Source: Pedobacter hartonius (lineage in GTDB: Bacteria; Bacteroidota; Bacteroidia; Sphingobacteriales; Sphingobacteriaceae). Taken from it: 64,000 bases of DNA. Positions 51,343 to 61,302 of this stretch are shown in pieces (position 1 is the first letter of the stretch; every line of letters begins with the position of its first letter). Below the pieces are notes generated by a model. That model did no database searches, was not told the origin of the DNA, and was given only the letters and a program-made list of their open reading frames with translations. The translations under genes and the position numbers were made by a program. Location: the NCBI RefSeq assembly GCF_900107535.1, contig NZ_FNRA01000003.1, forward strand, positions 124,001-188,000. Reading direction: 5' to 3'.

Positions 51343-53232
51343 TCAAATCGACGGAATTGAAAAGTAAAAGGTGGTTCCCAACCCGAACTCACTCTCCGCC
51401 CAGATCCGTCCTCCGCTGAGCTCCACAAATTCCTTACAAAGTATCAGCCCGAGACCGGTCCCTTTTTCTTCCTGCGTACCCCTGGTGGTTAATTTGCTCT
51501 CGATTTTCAGCAATTGCTCTAAATTTTCTTTTGTTATGCCCAAACCGGAATCTGTCACAGAGAACAGGATATGCCCCTGTTTATCCTCTCCTTTCAGCCA
51601 GATCGTGCTGTTGGCGTAACTGAATTTTATCGCATTGGCGATCAGGTTCCTCAATACGGTATCAATCATCTGCCTGTCGGCAAAGATCCGTCCGGAGCCG
51701 GAGTTTTCCACGAGGATCTCAATTCCCTTTGCCAGCGCAAGCGATGCGGTCTGTTCCTGATTCTCATTTAATAACCTCTGTACATCCACAATCTGAGGAT
51801 TGGGAACCAATGCTCCGGTTTGAACACGTGACCAGTTCAGCAGATTCTCCAGCAATGCAAATGCCTGTTTTGAAGAATCGTTCATTCTCATTGCCAGGCT
51901 TTCGATCTTTTCCCTGCTCAGCTTATTCACGTTCCTGTGAATGAGTTCGCTAAATGCAATAAGAGAGGTAAAAGGATTTTTCAGGTCGTGAGCAATAATA
52001 GAAAACAGTTTATCCTTTGCAGCATTCAGGTCCTGCAGCCGCTTTTCATTTAATTTCAATTCTGTAATGTCATAACAGATCACAAGGAAAGTACTTTCAT
52101 TGTCATAAGAACCATATTCGGGAATAGCCTGCATTGAAAAAGAGCAATCAGCATTTTCATTGGGAAGGTCGAAGTTTATTTCCTGTATTACCTTCGCCTG
52201 TTCGGCCCGCATTAATACCCGGCTGAGCTGTTGTTCAAAATGCTCTGGAAAACCAAGTTCCGTTAGTGCTTTCCCTGTATAAAAATCATGATGGTGCGGC
52301 AGGAATTTTTCTACAGCACTATTGGCATAAAGGCATTTAAAATCTTTATCAAACCTGAAGATAATTTCAGGCAAGTTTTCCGCCAGTGTCCTGTACTTTT
52401 CTTCATTGTCCCTGAGGTTCCTGAATATTAAACCGGTAGGTTTGGTAAAGCCCTTTTCAACATTTGCCTTATAAATGAGAAAAAAGGAGATCAGTTTTCC
52501 GTAGTGCCCAATCTCATTGGTAAGGCTGTAATTAGAAATATACAGGGTAAAACAAAATTCACCTAAGATGCCAAAGAGGATCGACATGGAAAGCAGTCTG
52601 AATATCGGTTTATCAAAATTATTTCTCGACCGGTACAATAAAAAGCCAGCAAAACACTGGATAGCGATGATCACATATTCAGCATAGATCTTAAACGGGG
52701 TCTGCCCCACTTCATCAGTATAACACAAAGGAAAAATCCCCCAATAGAGTATAGAGAGAATGATCAGGACGGTAATTATGGAATAAACCAGTACGATCAG
52801 GTCTACATTTATTACCTTTCTGATGTTAAGGAACAGAAATCCGGTGATGAGCGTAAGTGCCTCCAGGCCCCTGGTTGCGATCCAGAACTGGTTACCATGA
52901 TACACAGACCCTGGAATGATCTGCATTCCTTTAAAAGTAATGGTGTGCATCAGGTCCAGCGCACCAATAAAAATATAAGCAATCCCAACAAAACACAGGT
53001 AATTATTGTCCAGCATTTTCCGGGAATTCCAGGTAATCATAAAAACAGCAAAGGCTACCACGATGGAAAGTAGTTCTACAATCGTATGGAACAACAGGTA
53101 ATTCTGCGTTACGCTAACCTGAAATATGATCAGTAAGACGGCTACAGTGAATGCATTCCTATAGTTTGACCTGATAAAGCCAGTAAGATCGGGTTTCAAT
53201 TTAAACTTATAATTCTTAATCCAAGATATCAA
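51343..53232 (-). CDS. MASE3-PAS sensor histidine kinase, 629 aa
   Basis: An N-terminal integral-membrane MASE3 domain (about 25-265, seven or more helices, with DLMHTITFKGM and GNQFWIATRGLEALTL) is followed by a PAS domain (about 280-395). A HisKA domain (phospho-acceptor in FSIIAHDLKNPFTSL) and a HATPase_c domain complete it (DRQMIDTVLRNLIANAIKFS, TDSGLGI, GTGLGLILCKEFVELSGGRI). The signal is unknown; MASE3 is thought to sense within the membrane. There is no adjacent response regulator, so it is an orphan kinase. Confidence 0.93.
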   Translation of the reverse strand: MISWIKNYKFKLKPDLTGFIRSNYRNAFTVAVLLIIFQVSVTQNYLLFHTIVELLSIVVAFAVFMITWNSRKMLDNNYLCFVGIAYIFIGALDLMHTITFKGMQIIPGSVYHGNQFWIATRGLEALTLITGFLFLNIRKVINVDLIVLVYSIITVLIILSILYWGIFPLCYTDEVGQTPFKIYAEYVIIAIQCFAGFLLYRSRNNFDKPIFRLLSMSILFGILGEFCFTLYISNYSLTNEIGHYGKLISFFLIYKANVEKGFTKPTGLIFRNLRDNEEKYRTLAENLPEIIFRFDKDFKCLYANSAVEKFLPHHHDFYTGKALTELGFPEHFEQQLSRVLMRAEQAKVIQEINFDLPNENADCSFSMQAIPEYGSYDNESTFLVICYDITELKLNEKRLQDLNAAKDKLFSIIAHDLKNPFTSLIAFSELIHRNVNKLSREKIESLAMRMNDSSKQAFALLENLLNWSRVQTGALVPNPQIVDVQRLLNENQEQTASLALAKGIEILVENSGSGRIFADRQMIDTVLRNLIANAIKFSYANSTIWLKGEDKQGHILFSVTDSGLGITKENLEQLLKIESKLTTRGTQEEKGTGLGLILCKEFVELSGGRIWAESEFGLGTTFYFSIPSI

Positions 53233-53267
53233 ATATTAATTTTCACCTGCTATTTATAACAGCTTTT

Positions 53268-53753
53268 TTACTTAAAAAGTCCCAACATCCATTCGGTAGT
53301 CTTCACTAGCAGGAAGATCATAATAATTAACATGATCATCAGGATAAATGCCGTTAAAATCAGTGTATTCTTTCCACTTCCATGATGTTTCCCTTCTACA
53401 TAATGTTCTTTCATTAATTTTAGATTACGGCTGTTGGCCTTGAAAAAGAAATCAAAGACCTGTCCTACCAGTGGAATTCCACCAAGGGCTGCATCAAGAA
53501 AAATATTAATGCTCATGAGCACCACCAGCTTATTGCCCGCACCTTTTCTGGCCATTGCCCACAAAAGGCCTGCTGAGATCAGGAAACCCGTCAAATCTCC
53601 GGCAACCGGAAAAAGATTCATCAGCGGATCGAGACCAAACCTGAAATTAGTGCCCGGAATCCGGAATTGCTCATCCAGGAGGTACACCAGGCGTTTGATC
53701 AGTATCATTCCGGGTTTTTCAAATGGTTCGGGTGCTTTAGGTTGAAGAGGCAT
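53268..53753 (-). CDS. DUF4112 membrane protein
   Basis: A 161-residue protein with the DUF4112 pattern: YLLDEQFRIPGTNFRFGLDPLMNLFPVAGDLTGFLISAGLL and then DAALGGIPLVGQVFDFFFKANSRNLKLMKEH. Two hydrophobic segments lie inside the domain and a further TM helix (about 133-153) near the C-terminus. The function of the family is not known. Confidence 0.92.
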   Translation of the reverse strand: MPLQPKAPEPFEKPGMILIKRLVYLLDEQFRIPGTNFRFGLDPLMNLFPVAGDLTGFLISAGLLWAMARKGAGNKLVVLMSINIFLDAALGGIPLVGQVFDFFFKANSRNLKLMKEHYVEGKHHGSGKNTLILTAFILMIMLIIMIFLLVKTTEWMLGLFK

Positions 53754-53835
53754 TCCGGGACAACGGCATTTAAAGGAAATTGTTTTTGAGATGCGGTAAA
53801 AAGGAAGCTAAATTTGAGCATCACCCGGATAGTGA

Positions 53836-54552
53836 TCAGCTCCAGAATCCCTGTAACTTGATTGTCCCCGTAAAATCGTTACGCTGTCTCAAATGTTTTC
53901 TCAGCTGTATAGCTGTGGGGATATGGCCGGCTATATAAACCGTTTCGTCGGCCAGATCCTGTTGTTCCAGCCATGAAACCAGACTGTAATCCCGGTTTTT
54001 CTCTCTGATCGGTTGCAAACGGGTGCTGAAATAAGATGCAAATTCATCAATATGGGATTGCTGCCCGAAGCTAATCGCGCCGCAGACTTCAGTATCAGCC
54101 GCCGCAAGCTGATTCAGGGCCAGGAAATGACCTGCACTGCTGCTGTCACCCAGGCACAGCGACCGCTTTCCGGCAACAGGTTTATGGAAGGTAGAACCTA
54201 TTCCTACGTAGGACAAGACATCACCTCTTTTCAGAGAAGAAACCCAGGCACTGCCCGGCCCGCTTTGTGAAGAGTTGATACACAGGGTACAGGTACGTGT
54301 CTCCGTATCCCATAATGTAGGCGTATAATCGCGGTAAGTATATTCTGCTACTTTCACTTTGATGTGCTGCACGGTCTGCCATTTTTCCATGTCTACATGC
54401 GGAAGATGAAGATCTACTTCAAAAAAGGTTGCCGGGCTCCATGACCTTACATCCAGTACAAGCCCCTGTTTTAACAGCTGATTTTCAAAAATTGAAAGTG
54501 CTTTTTTCTTGATAATATTCATAAGTAATTGCTTTATACAAAGCAAGGACAA
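53836..54552 (-). CDS. Siderophore-interacting protein (FAD/NADPH reductase)
   Basis: A 238-residue SIP-family flavoprotein. The FAD-binding half has VAEYTYRDYTPTLWD (the RxYT motif that contacts FAD) and a phosphate-binding GPGSAWVSSLKRGD. The C-terminal NAD(P)H-binding half has LCLGDSSSAGHFLAL and ETVYIAGHIPTAIQLRKHLR. The enzyme reduces ferric siderophores in the cytosol to release iron. The start MNIIKKKAL at 54522 is also possible. It lies 42 bases after an AraC-type regulator on the same strand, which probably controls it in response to siderophore or iron. Confidence 0.93.
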   Translation of the reverse strand: MSLLCIKQLLMNIIKKKALSIFENQLLKQGLVLDVRSWSPATFFEVDLHLPHVDMEKWQTVQHIKVKVAEYTYRDYTPTLWDTETRTCTLCINSSQSGPGSAWVSSLKRGDVLSYVGIGSTFHKPVAGKRSLCLGDSSSAGHFLALNQLAAADTEVCGAISFGQQSHIDEFASYFSTRLQPIREKNRDYSLVSWLEQQDLADETVYIAGHIPTAIQLRKHLRQRNDFTGTIKLQGFWS

Positions 54553-54594
54553 AACTCAGCGCCTTTCAATAGAGGATACGCGGTTAAAGTTGGA

Positions 54595-55470
54595 CTATCC
54601 GCGGTATTGCTTACGGAACGCCATGGCGGAGCTGCCACAAATTTTGTGGAACAACCTGGAGAAATAGGTATGGTCTTCATAACCGAGGGCAAAGGCAATT
54701 TCTTTGATGCTGAGATCGCTATAATACAAAAGTCTCCTGGCCTCCAGCATAATTTCGTTGTGTATCCAGTAGCTGACGGGAAAGCCGGTTACAGATTTCA
54801 CTGACTCGTTGAGATATGACAACGATAAACAAAGTGCGGATGCGTACCCGCTGGGATGCTTTAGCCTGCGGTAATTGGCCCTGAGTGTCTTCCTGAACTG
54901 CCTTGTGATGATCTCCGGCCGCTGATTGGGCCTGGCAGCTGCGCTTTCATTGGCCATGTAAATTTGAGCAATCAACCCGATAAAAGCAGAGGCCAGCGAA
55001 TTAAGAACCGGAGCATGTAATTGCGACTGATCACCGTCTTTAAAAACATCCTTTAAAACAGCACCACATCTGCTGAGCTGTAAAAACTTATCTTCTGACG
55101 GCAGCAGCGGCTGCTGATCTAAAACAAGCTCTTCAAAAACAGCACGGTATTTTTCATCCACCAGGGAGGTTTCGATCCCTAAAAACCAACCGCTGATCAT
55201 TTTAACCTTCGAGATATAGTGAACCTGTGCCGGCCGGATATAAAAGACCGCTTGGCCACTCAGCTCAAAGTGTTTGAAATCTACATGAAATGAGCTATAA
55301 CCCGCTTCCTGCACCAGGAAGATATAATGATCATCGCGGTGTACACCCAGATCACTGTAATCAGATTCGTTGTCATTATCGATATAACGCACCTCCATCC
55401 CGGAAGATGTCCGTTCCTGGAGTTTATGGACAGGGATAACTGCCTGTTTATGATTCGATGCGCTCACCAT
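54595..55470 (-). CDS. AraC-family regulator of the siderophore reductase
   Basis: A 291-residue protein. The N-terminal part is cupin-like (HYIFLVQEAGYSSFHVDFKHFELSGQAVFYIRPAQVHYI). The C-terminal double helix-turn-helix has SGYASALCLSLSYLNESVKSVTGFPVSYWIHNEIMLEARRLL and IKEIAFALGYEDHTYFSRLFHKICGSSAMAFR. The first gene of a two-gene unit with the SIP-family reductase. TATCTTTG upstream (55499-55506) is a good -7 element. Confidence 0.93.
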   Translation of the reverse strand: MVSASNHKQAVIPVHKLQERTSSGMEVRYIDNDNESDYSDLGVHRDDHYIFLVQEAGYSSFHVDFKHFELSGQAVFYIRPAQVHYISKVKMISGWFLGIETSLVDEKYRAVFEELVLDQQPLLPSEDKFLQLSRCGAVLKDVFKDGDQSQLHAPVLNSLASAFIGLIAQIYMANESAAARPNQRPEIITRQFRKTLRANYRRLKHPSGYASALCLSLSYLNESVKSVTGFPVSYWIHNEIMLEARRLLYYSDLSIKEIAFALGYEDHTYFSRLFHKICGSSAMAFRKQYRG

Positions 55471-55498
55471 TCAACATATGATCTTGTCTTCTTTAAAA

Positions 55499-55506
55499 CA
55501 AAGATA
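55499..55506 (-). promoter_or_regulatory. Candidate -7 element of the AraC/SIP unit
   Basis: TATCTTTG on the minus strand, an exact TAnnTTTG, 28 bases before the ATG at 55470. Confidence 0.45.
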
Positions 55507-55612
55507 TTGAATATCTGCAATGGAAGATATTTTTATTATTGAGATGATATCCTACAATACCTGGAGAACTTGGTATAAAAAAAACCGTTTGCCGACATGT
55601 ATTTTTACGACT

Positions 55613-56052
55613 ATGATTACTACAGGTAAACATTTTACTATACTTTTCTTATTACACATCTCCTTTGCCGGTATTTGCGCCGCGGCAGACATATGGGTTT
55701 CTCCCCAGGGCAACAATGTAAATTCCGGCACGAAAGAAAAACCCCTGGCAGATATCAGTTTTGCCATCAGAAAAGCCCGTGAACTCAGGCGAACGTCTGA
55801 TGCTTCCGCATCGAAAGGAATTTCTATCATCCTCAGAGGCGGGTTGTATATACTTCAGGAACCTATTGTTATCCTGCCTGAAGATGCAGGGACTGAATCA
55901 AGCCCCACCATCATCCGGGCTGCTACGGGAGAAAAACCTGTGGTCAGCGGCGGAAGGATCATTACCGGATGGAAGATCATGAACACACCTGTCAGCGGCT
56001 TACCTGCCGCAGCAAAGGGAAAAGTATGGGTGGCAGATGCACCCTTAACCTG
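55613..56052 (+). pseudogene. Right-handed beta-helix protein, N-terminal remnant
   Basis: The frame is open from 55520. The ATG at 55613 gives a clean signal peptide (MITTGKHFTILFLLHISFAG...AA). Next comes IWVSPQGNNVNSGTKEKPL, the N-cap of pectate-lyase-like beta-helix enzymes, and one or two turns (IILRGGLYILQEPIVI). The frame ends at TAA 56050-56052, where DNA for a rhamnosidase begins. It appears to be the front of one polysaccharide-degrading gene joined by deletion to the back of another. Confidence 0.75.
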
Positions 56053-57848
56053 AAGGTCTTCTGCCAGAACAGTGTTCCAGCCATTTTTGTACAGGGAAAG
56101 AAAGTGATTTCTGATGCGTCCTGGATGGTCACCTTTGAAGATAAGGAATGGATAGACCAGTCCGGCAAGGCCTCCGATCAGTCGGGCACTGCCTGGCTCA
56201 ATGCCGCCTCCTGGAACTTTAATGATCCTGCATCTCCCCCATCTGCATTTAAACTTTTAGTAAAAGCCCAGTCTGCCGTCACAACAGAAAAAAAGGGACA
56301 ATCCCTGCTGCTAGACTTTGGAAAGGAAACTTTCGGCTTTATTAAATTCCAGGGGTTAAAAGGAAAAGGTGTGCTGAGCCTGTATTATGGGGAATCAAAA
56401 GAAGAAGCACTGGCTACAGCGCAATGTGAAACGCTTGACAAACTGGACATCAGCCTCAGCGAAAAAAAGGATACCCTTACGCAACAGACCAAAGCATTCT
56501 GCTATGTTACCCGGCATGAGTGCAGACTACGTTTCAATGCTGTTTGAATATCTTCCGGTGGCCGACAGGGGCAGTTTTCACTGTTCGGATGAGGAAGTCA
56601 ATAAGATCTATGAGGTATCAAAATATACTTTCCATTTAAACACCCGTGAATTCTTTATCGACGGGATCAAGTGCGACCGCTGGATCTGGTCTGGCGATGC
56701 CTATCAAAGCTACCTGATGAATTACTACCTGCTCTTCGGCTCGCCCTCGGTCACACGTACACTGCTGGCGCTAAGAGGGAAAGATCCTGTAACGAGTCAC
56801 ATCAATACCATCATGGACTACACTTTTTACTGGTTTATCGGTATTCACGATTATTATGAATATACGGGCGACAAAACTTTCATACAGCAGTTCTATCCGC
56901 GCATGAAAAGCCTGATGGATTATTGTCTGTCCAGAAGGAATTCACGCGGCATGATGGAAGGGATGGCGGGCGACTGGGTGTTTATCGATTGGGCAGACGG
57001 CCTCAGTAAACAGGGGGAGCTTAGCTTTGGGCAAATCCTCCTGGCCCGCAGCCTCGAAACCATGGCCATGAGCGCAAAAATCATCAATGATACCGCCGGT
57101 GCAGAAAAATATGCGGCACTGGCTGCTGATCAATCTTTGCAGGTTACTGGAATGATGATAAACAAGCGTTCGTTCATAGCATGATCAACGGCAAGCAGAC
57201 AGACAACGTAACCAGGTATGCCAATATGTTTGGATATTCTTCAACTATTTCAGCGATACACAAAAGCAGGCCGTTAAACAGCACGTATTGCTGAATGACT
57301 AGGTACAGAAGATCACCACTCCCTACATGCGCTTTTACGAGCTCGAAGCACTTTGCGCCCTGGGGGAGTAGCCGTATGTGCTCAAAGAAATCAAAGATTA
57401 CTGGGAAGGTATGCTAAAACTTGGTGCAACTTCTTTCTGGGAAGAATTTGACCCGGCCAAACAGGGTAACGCACACCTGGCAATGTATGGCAGGCCATTT
57501 GGAAAAAGCCTCTGCCATGCCTGGGGAGCCAGCCCGATCTACCTGCCCGGTAAATATTTCCTCGGTGTTAAACCCACTTCCGCAGGTTACGCCTCATGGC
57601 TGGCAGAACCTGCACTTGGCGGATTAAAATGGATGGAAGGTACAGTACCTACTCCAAACGGGGAAATAAAGATCTACTGCAGCACTACGGAGATCAGAAT
57701 CAGGGGAAGTGAAGGAACAGGGATATTGAAGATAAAAAGCAGCAGCAGGCCGGTTTGTAAAGGTGCAGTGATCCGTTCGCTGACGGGTAACAGCTATGAA
57801 ATTGAGATCATGAAAGCGAAAGAGTATCTGGTTAAATACAAATTATAA
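56053..57848 (+). pseudogene. Alpha-L-rhamnosidase (GH78) pseudogene
   Basis: Three frames together spell a GH78 enzyme lacking its N-terminus. A beta domain lies at 56060-56500 (AIFVQGKKVISDASWMVTFED, SLLLDFGKETFGFIKF). The catalytic (alpha/alpha)6 barrel follows with FHLNTREFFIDGIKCDRWIWSGDAYQ at about 56630-56710. The C-terminal part has GRPFGKSLCHAWGASPIYLPGKYF. Disruptions: frameshift near 56510, another near 57140, a further shift near 57232, and in-frame TAG at about 57300 and 57369. The intact ancestor would have cleaved terminal rhamnose from plant or cell-wall glycans. Confidence 0.88.
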
Positions 57849-57916
57849 CTAATATGACGGCTATTGCTTTTCTCAGAAATCTTTCCTAGCTTCAATTAAA
57901 CTTAATTCAATTGCTT

Positions 57917-58141
57917 ATGAAAAAGATAATCATGATGATGTTACTGGCTGTAATGGCTTTTACCACTACAGTTACATTTGCGCAAACAAAAAAAGACGGT
58001 ACTAAAGACATGCGCTACAAGGCAAACAAGCAGGTCACGAAAAAAGACGGTACACCAGATATGCGTTATAAAGCAAACAAAACAGAAAGCAAGACCAGCA
58101 CTAAAAAGACTGTAGCAAAGAAAACCGTAACACCTAAATAA
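57917..58141 (+). CDS. Small secreted Lys-rich repeat protein
   Basis: Start MKKIIMMMLLAVM at 57917 gives a signal peptide ending TFAQ (the ATG at 57911 is two codons earlier). The mature part of about 50 residues contains the unit KKDGTxDMRYKANK twice (TKDMRYKANK, TPDMRYKANK) and a Lys/Thr-rich tail. Similar short PxxDMRYKxNK proteins are frequent in Sphingobacteriaceae and Chitinophagaceae. The function is unknown; the charge suggests surface or nucleic-acid contact. Confidence 0.8.
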   Translation: MKKIIMMMLLAVMAFTTTVTFAQTKKDGTKDMRYKANKQVTKKDGTPDMRYKANKTESKTSTKKTVAKKTVTPK

Positions 58142-58183
58142 GGATATTACGCAACGCTATCAACATATAAAATGTTCCGGTTT

Positions 58184-58758
58184 TGCACTGCCCCCAAAAA
58201 GTTAGACACTATTTGGGGGTTTTTTATGAGAAAGAACAGAATTCACACAGCTGAGTATAGGCTAAAAATTGTGAAGGAGAGTTAATGGAAAGAAGCTTTA
58301 TCTCTCACCTGTTATAGAGTTGTTTAACGGTGAAATTATCAGCTACAATTTATCCGAATCGCCCAATTTCAAACAGGTTTCCGATATGCTCACGGATGCA
58401 TTTAAGAAGTTTGAGGAAATACTAAGCTAACATTACATTCTGATCAAGGATGGCAATATAGAATGGCCAAATATAAAACGATGCTAAAGAAAAAGGGCAT
58501 AACATAAAGCATGTCTGGAAGAGGGAACTGCTATGATAATGCTATAATCGAAAATTTCTTTGGCACCCTGAAATCGGAGTTGTTCTAGCTTAAAAAATAT
58601 GCTACCACCGATGAACTAAAAAAAGATATAAAAGAATACATTAAATATTATAACAACGACAGAATCAGACTCAACTTAAACGGGATGAGCCCGATAAAAT
58701 ATCGAGCTCACCTGTCTAATTAATTTTTAACTTCGTCCAACTTTTAGGGGTCAGTCTA
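58184..58758 (+). mobile_element. IS3-family (IS150-like) insertion sequence relic, 575 bp
   Basis: The ends are imperfect inverted repeats: TGCACTGCCCCCAAAAAGTT on the left and, in reverse complement, TAGACTGACCCCTAAAAGTT on the right. Flanking TTT at 58181-58183 and 58759-58761 may be a 3-base target duplication. Inside are the OrfA start (MRKNRIHTAEYRLKIVKES, then stop) and the OrfB C-terminal part with the catalytic Asp region LTLHSDQGWQYRM and the Glu region NCYDNAIIENFFGTLKSE, ending NLNGMSPIKYRAHLSN at 58723. About 700 bases in the middle are missing, and several stop codons and a frameshift are present. Not mobile by itself. Confidence 0.9.
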
Positions 58759-59040
58759 TTTACCGGGGCATTTTATGTTTACACTAAAAATCCCGTAACA
58801 AATCCATTAGAATTGTCTTTCCTCAATAAATCTCAAAATATCTGAGTCGCGCGTGACAACATTTGCGAAACTATTTACGTTATTTGGACTAATATGAAAC
58901 CGACATGATCAAAATAATTATTAAACACACATTGCAATAATTATTTTAATCATAAAAGGCGCCATCTAACAAACCGCCGTAGGCAGCTTAACGACAAAAA
59001 ACAATAAACACAGCTGAAAGACATACCATAAAACAAACAG

Positions 59041-59754
59041 ATGAAAACAATAAAATATCTGAGCACTTTTTTGCTCCTTTCTATTCTTACGTTAACCGCC
59101 GCCGCTCAGGATGCTGTAGTCATCTCAGATGGTGATTTCATCAGGGGAACGATTCAGGGTACTGACTTTTTAACCGTTGGCATTAAAAAAGATAATGGAG
59201 AAGTTCAGCAGTTCAATGCAAAAGATATTAAAGAATTTCTCTGGAACGGGGAAACATTTGTCAGCAAACCCTTTGTAAACCATAAAAAAACTGAATACCG
59301 TTTCTTTAAAATGTTAGAATCCGGTTCTGTTAACCTGTATTCGATGGGAGGAAACACCGGCCCGGAGAAAAAACGCCGCCGTATGCGTTTCATGCCCTCA
59401 ATTGGCCTGGGCATTGGTACCGGAGGTTTCGGCGGATTTGGATTTGGCGGTGGTGTAAGTATTGATGGCCGTTCCAGCCGTGATGACGAAGAACAAAGAC
59501 CTCAGCGTCAGGGATTATACTACATAGAGAAACCGGGAACAGGTGATATGCTGGAAATCACACCGGATCAGAATAACCCGGATGCCAACTACCGTTACAT
59601 CAGGAATACATTACTGGACAAATTTTCTGATGACCAGGACCTGACAGCGAGAGTAAAAGAGATGAACAGCTTTGATGTAAAATCTATCCAGTCCCTGGTA
59701 AAAGCATACAATTCAGTTCATCAGAACAACAGCAATCAGCCGAATAATAACTAA
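59041..59754 (+). CDS. Exported hypothetical protein with Gly-rich segment
   Basis: A 237-residue protein with a signal peptide (1-22, ending AAAQD). Residues 25-105 are a small beta domain (VVISDGDFIRGTIQGTDFLTVGIKK...). Residues 112-155 form a basic and Gly/Phe-rich segment (EKKRRRMRFMPSIGLGIGTGG, then FGFGGG). A helical tail follows (NTLLDKFSDDQDLTARVKEMNSF), ending in Asn/Gln. The family is not recognised. The 3' end overlaps the convergent sugar kinase gene by 4 bases. Confidence 0.75.
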   Translation: MKTIKYLSTFLLLSILTLTAAAQDAVVISDGDFIRGTIQGTDFLTVGIKKDNGEVQQFNAKDIKEFLWNGETFVSKPFVNHKKTEYRFFKMLESGSVNLYSMGGNTGPEKKRRRMRFMPSIGLGIGTGGFGGFGFGGGVSIDGRSSRDDEEQRPQRQGLYYIEKPGTGDMLEITPDQNNPDANYRYIRNTLLDKFSDDQDLTARVKEMNSFDVKSIQSLVKAYNSVHQNNSNQPNNN

Positions 59755-61250
59755 GAAATCTGCAGCGTATATAATTCCTGCATCAGCCCTTTCAGGTTTG
59801 CATATAATTTCCTGTAAACAGCAAAATATTGCTGATAGATGACGTGATTTGCCTGATCCGGCTCAACCGTTGTGCTTTCACCTCTATCAGGCAAAGGATA
59901 AGTAGACGAAATACCTGTGGCCTTCACCGCAAGATATGCAGCTCCTACTGCAGATGCATCTTCTGCTGTGGCGAGCACCAGTCTTTTGCCAGTGATATCA
60001 GCCATGATCTGCAGCCATGCTGCCGAAGACACAAATCCACCGCTCACATTCAGCTGAGAGATCTGCTGACCTGATTCTTCCAATGACTTCAACACATCAT
60101 TTAAGGCAAAACAAATCCCCTCAATCACTGCTCTGGTAAAATGCCGCGGCTGGTGTATCAGCCGCATGCCAAAAAAGGTACCGCAGCTTTTGGAATCCCA
60201 TATGGGTGCACGCTCTCCCTGCAAATACGGAAGAAAAATCAAACCTTCGGCACCGGGATTTAACTGCTCCATCTGGCTCAATGCGTCAGCATAGTCTGCC
60301 GCAGCCAGCTGCTCTTTTTGAAACAGGTTCTTCAAATGCCATTTTAAAGCAATGCCCCCGTTATTTACAGGACCCCCATTAATAAATGTTTCTTCATCCA
60401 GACGGTAGCTGAACGTCATTGCTGATTCGTTTGGTGCCGCCTGGCTTCCTGACACACGCAAGGCTCCGCTGGTGCCAATTGTCAATGCCGCAATCCCCGG
60501 ACTGATTGCGCCGGTACCCAAATTCGCCAGACAGCCGTCACTGGCTCCCATCACAAAGGGGGTTCTTGCTTTCAGGACATCAAAGGATGTTGAGGGTTCA
60601 AAATCATTCCTCAGATAAGTAGTGGAAACGAGAGCTGAAAGCTGCGCTACCGTAATGCCGGCAGTACTCAGGGCGAGCTTACTCCAGACCAGTTTTTCCA
60701 CATCCATCAGCCCGCTGCAGGATGCAATGGAATGATCTGCCTCAAAAGTATGGAACAAACGGTACCAGATATATTCCTTAATAGAAATGAACTTATATAC
60801 ACCTTTGAAAAATTCGGGCTGGTTCTCCCTGATCCAGATGATCTTGCAAAGGGGCGACATGGAATGTACAGGCGTACCTGTCTCCCTGTACAGCTTCAGC
60901 CCTAAGGGCGAAGCCAGCAATTCATCGGCAATCGCCGCACTTCTGCTGTCTGCCCAGGTCATCATCGGTGCAAGCGCATTGCACTGTTCATCAACAGCAA
61001 TTACACTATGCATCGCACTGCTCAGACTGATCGCCAACGGAGGATAACCTAACTTCGAGACCAGCTCTGTCACGCTGTTTTGAAAGGCCTGCCAGATCAG
61101 TTCGGGATCCTGCTCGCTATGTTGAGGCTCAGAAGTATCAGTCGGATAAAAGAACTGGCTGCTGTCAAATGCAATATGATCCTGCCCAACTGCAACTGCC
61201 TTAGTACTGCCGGTACCGATGTCTATCCCCAGAATATATTTCATGATCAT
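59751..61250 (-). CDS. FGGY-family carbohydrate kinase, gluconokinase-like
   Basis: A 499-residue two-domain kinase. The N-terminal phosphate motif is LGIDIGTGSTKAVAV, and the sugar-binding region includes SLSSAMHSV and PMMTWADSR (catalytic Asp). The C-terminal motifs are TIGTSGALRVSG, LNVSGGFVSSAAWLQIMADITGKRL and EDASAVGAAYLA. The combination fits FGGY gluconokinases and xylulokinases; the sugar cannot be fixed by eye. Start at MKYILG (61244) or the preceding Met. It follows an MFS transporter gene by 52 bases on the same strand, giving an uptake-and-phosphorylation pair. Confidence 0.9.
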   Translation of the reverse strand: MIMKYILGIDIGTGSTKAVAVGQDHIAFDSSQFFYPTDTSEPQHSEQDPELIWQAFQNSVTELVSKLGYPPLAISLSSAMHSVIAVDEQCNALAPMMTWADSRSAAIADELLASPLGLKLYRETGTPVHSMSPLCKIIWIRENQPEFFKGVYKFISIKEYIWYRLFHTFEADHSIASCSGLMDVEKLVWSKLALSTAGITVAQLSALVSTTYLRNDFEPSTSFDVLKARTPFVMGASDGCLANLGTGAISPGIAALTIGTSGALRVSGSQAAPNESAMTFSYRLDEETFINGGPVNNGGIALKWHLKNLFQKEQLAAADYADALSQMEQLNPGAEGLIFLPYLQGERAPIWDSKSCGTFFGMRLIHQPRHFTRAVIEGICFALNDVLKSLEESGQQISQLNVSGGFVSSAAWLQIMADITGKRLVLATAEDASAVGAAYLAVKATGISSTYPLPDRGESTTVEPDQANHVIYQQYFAVYRKLYANLKGLMQELYTLQIS

Positions 61251-61302
61251 TAATTATACCTGCAATTTATGACTTTACCGCATTGCGGCAAAATATGATT
61301 TA

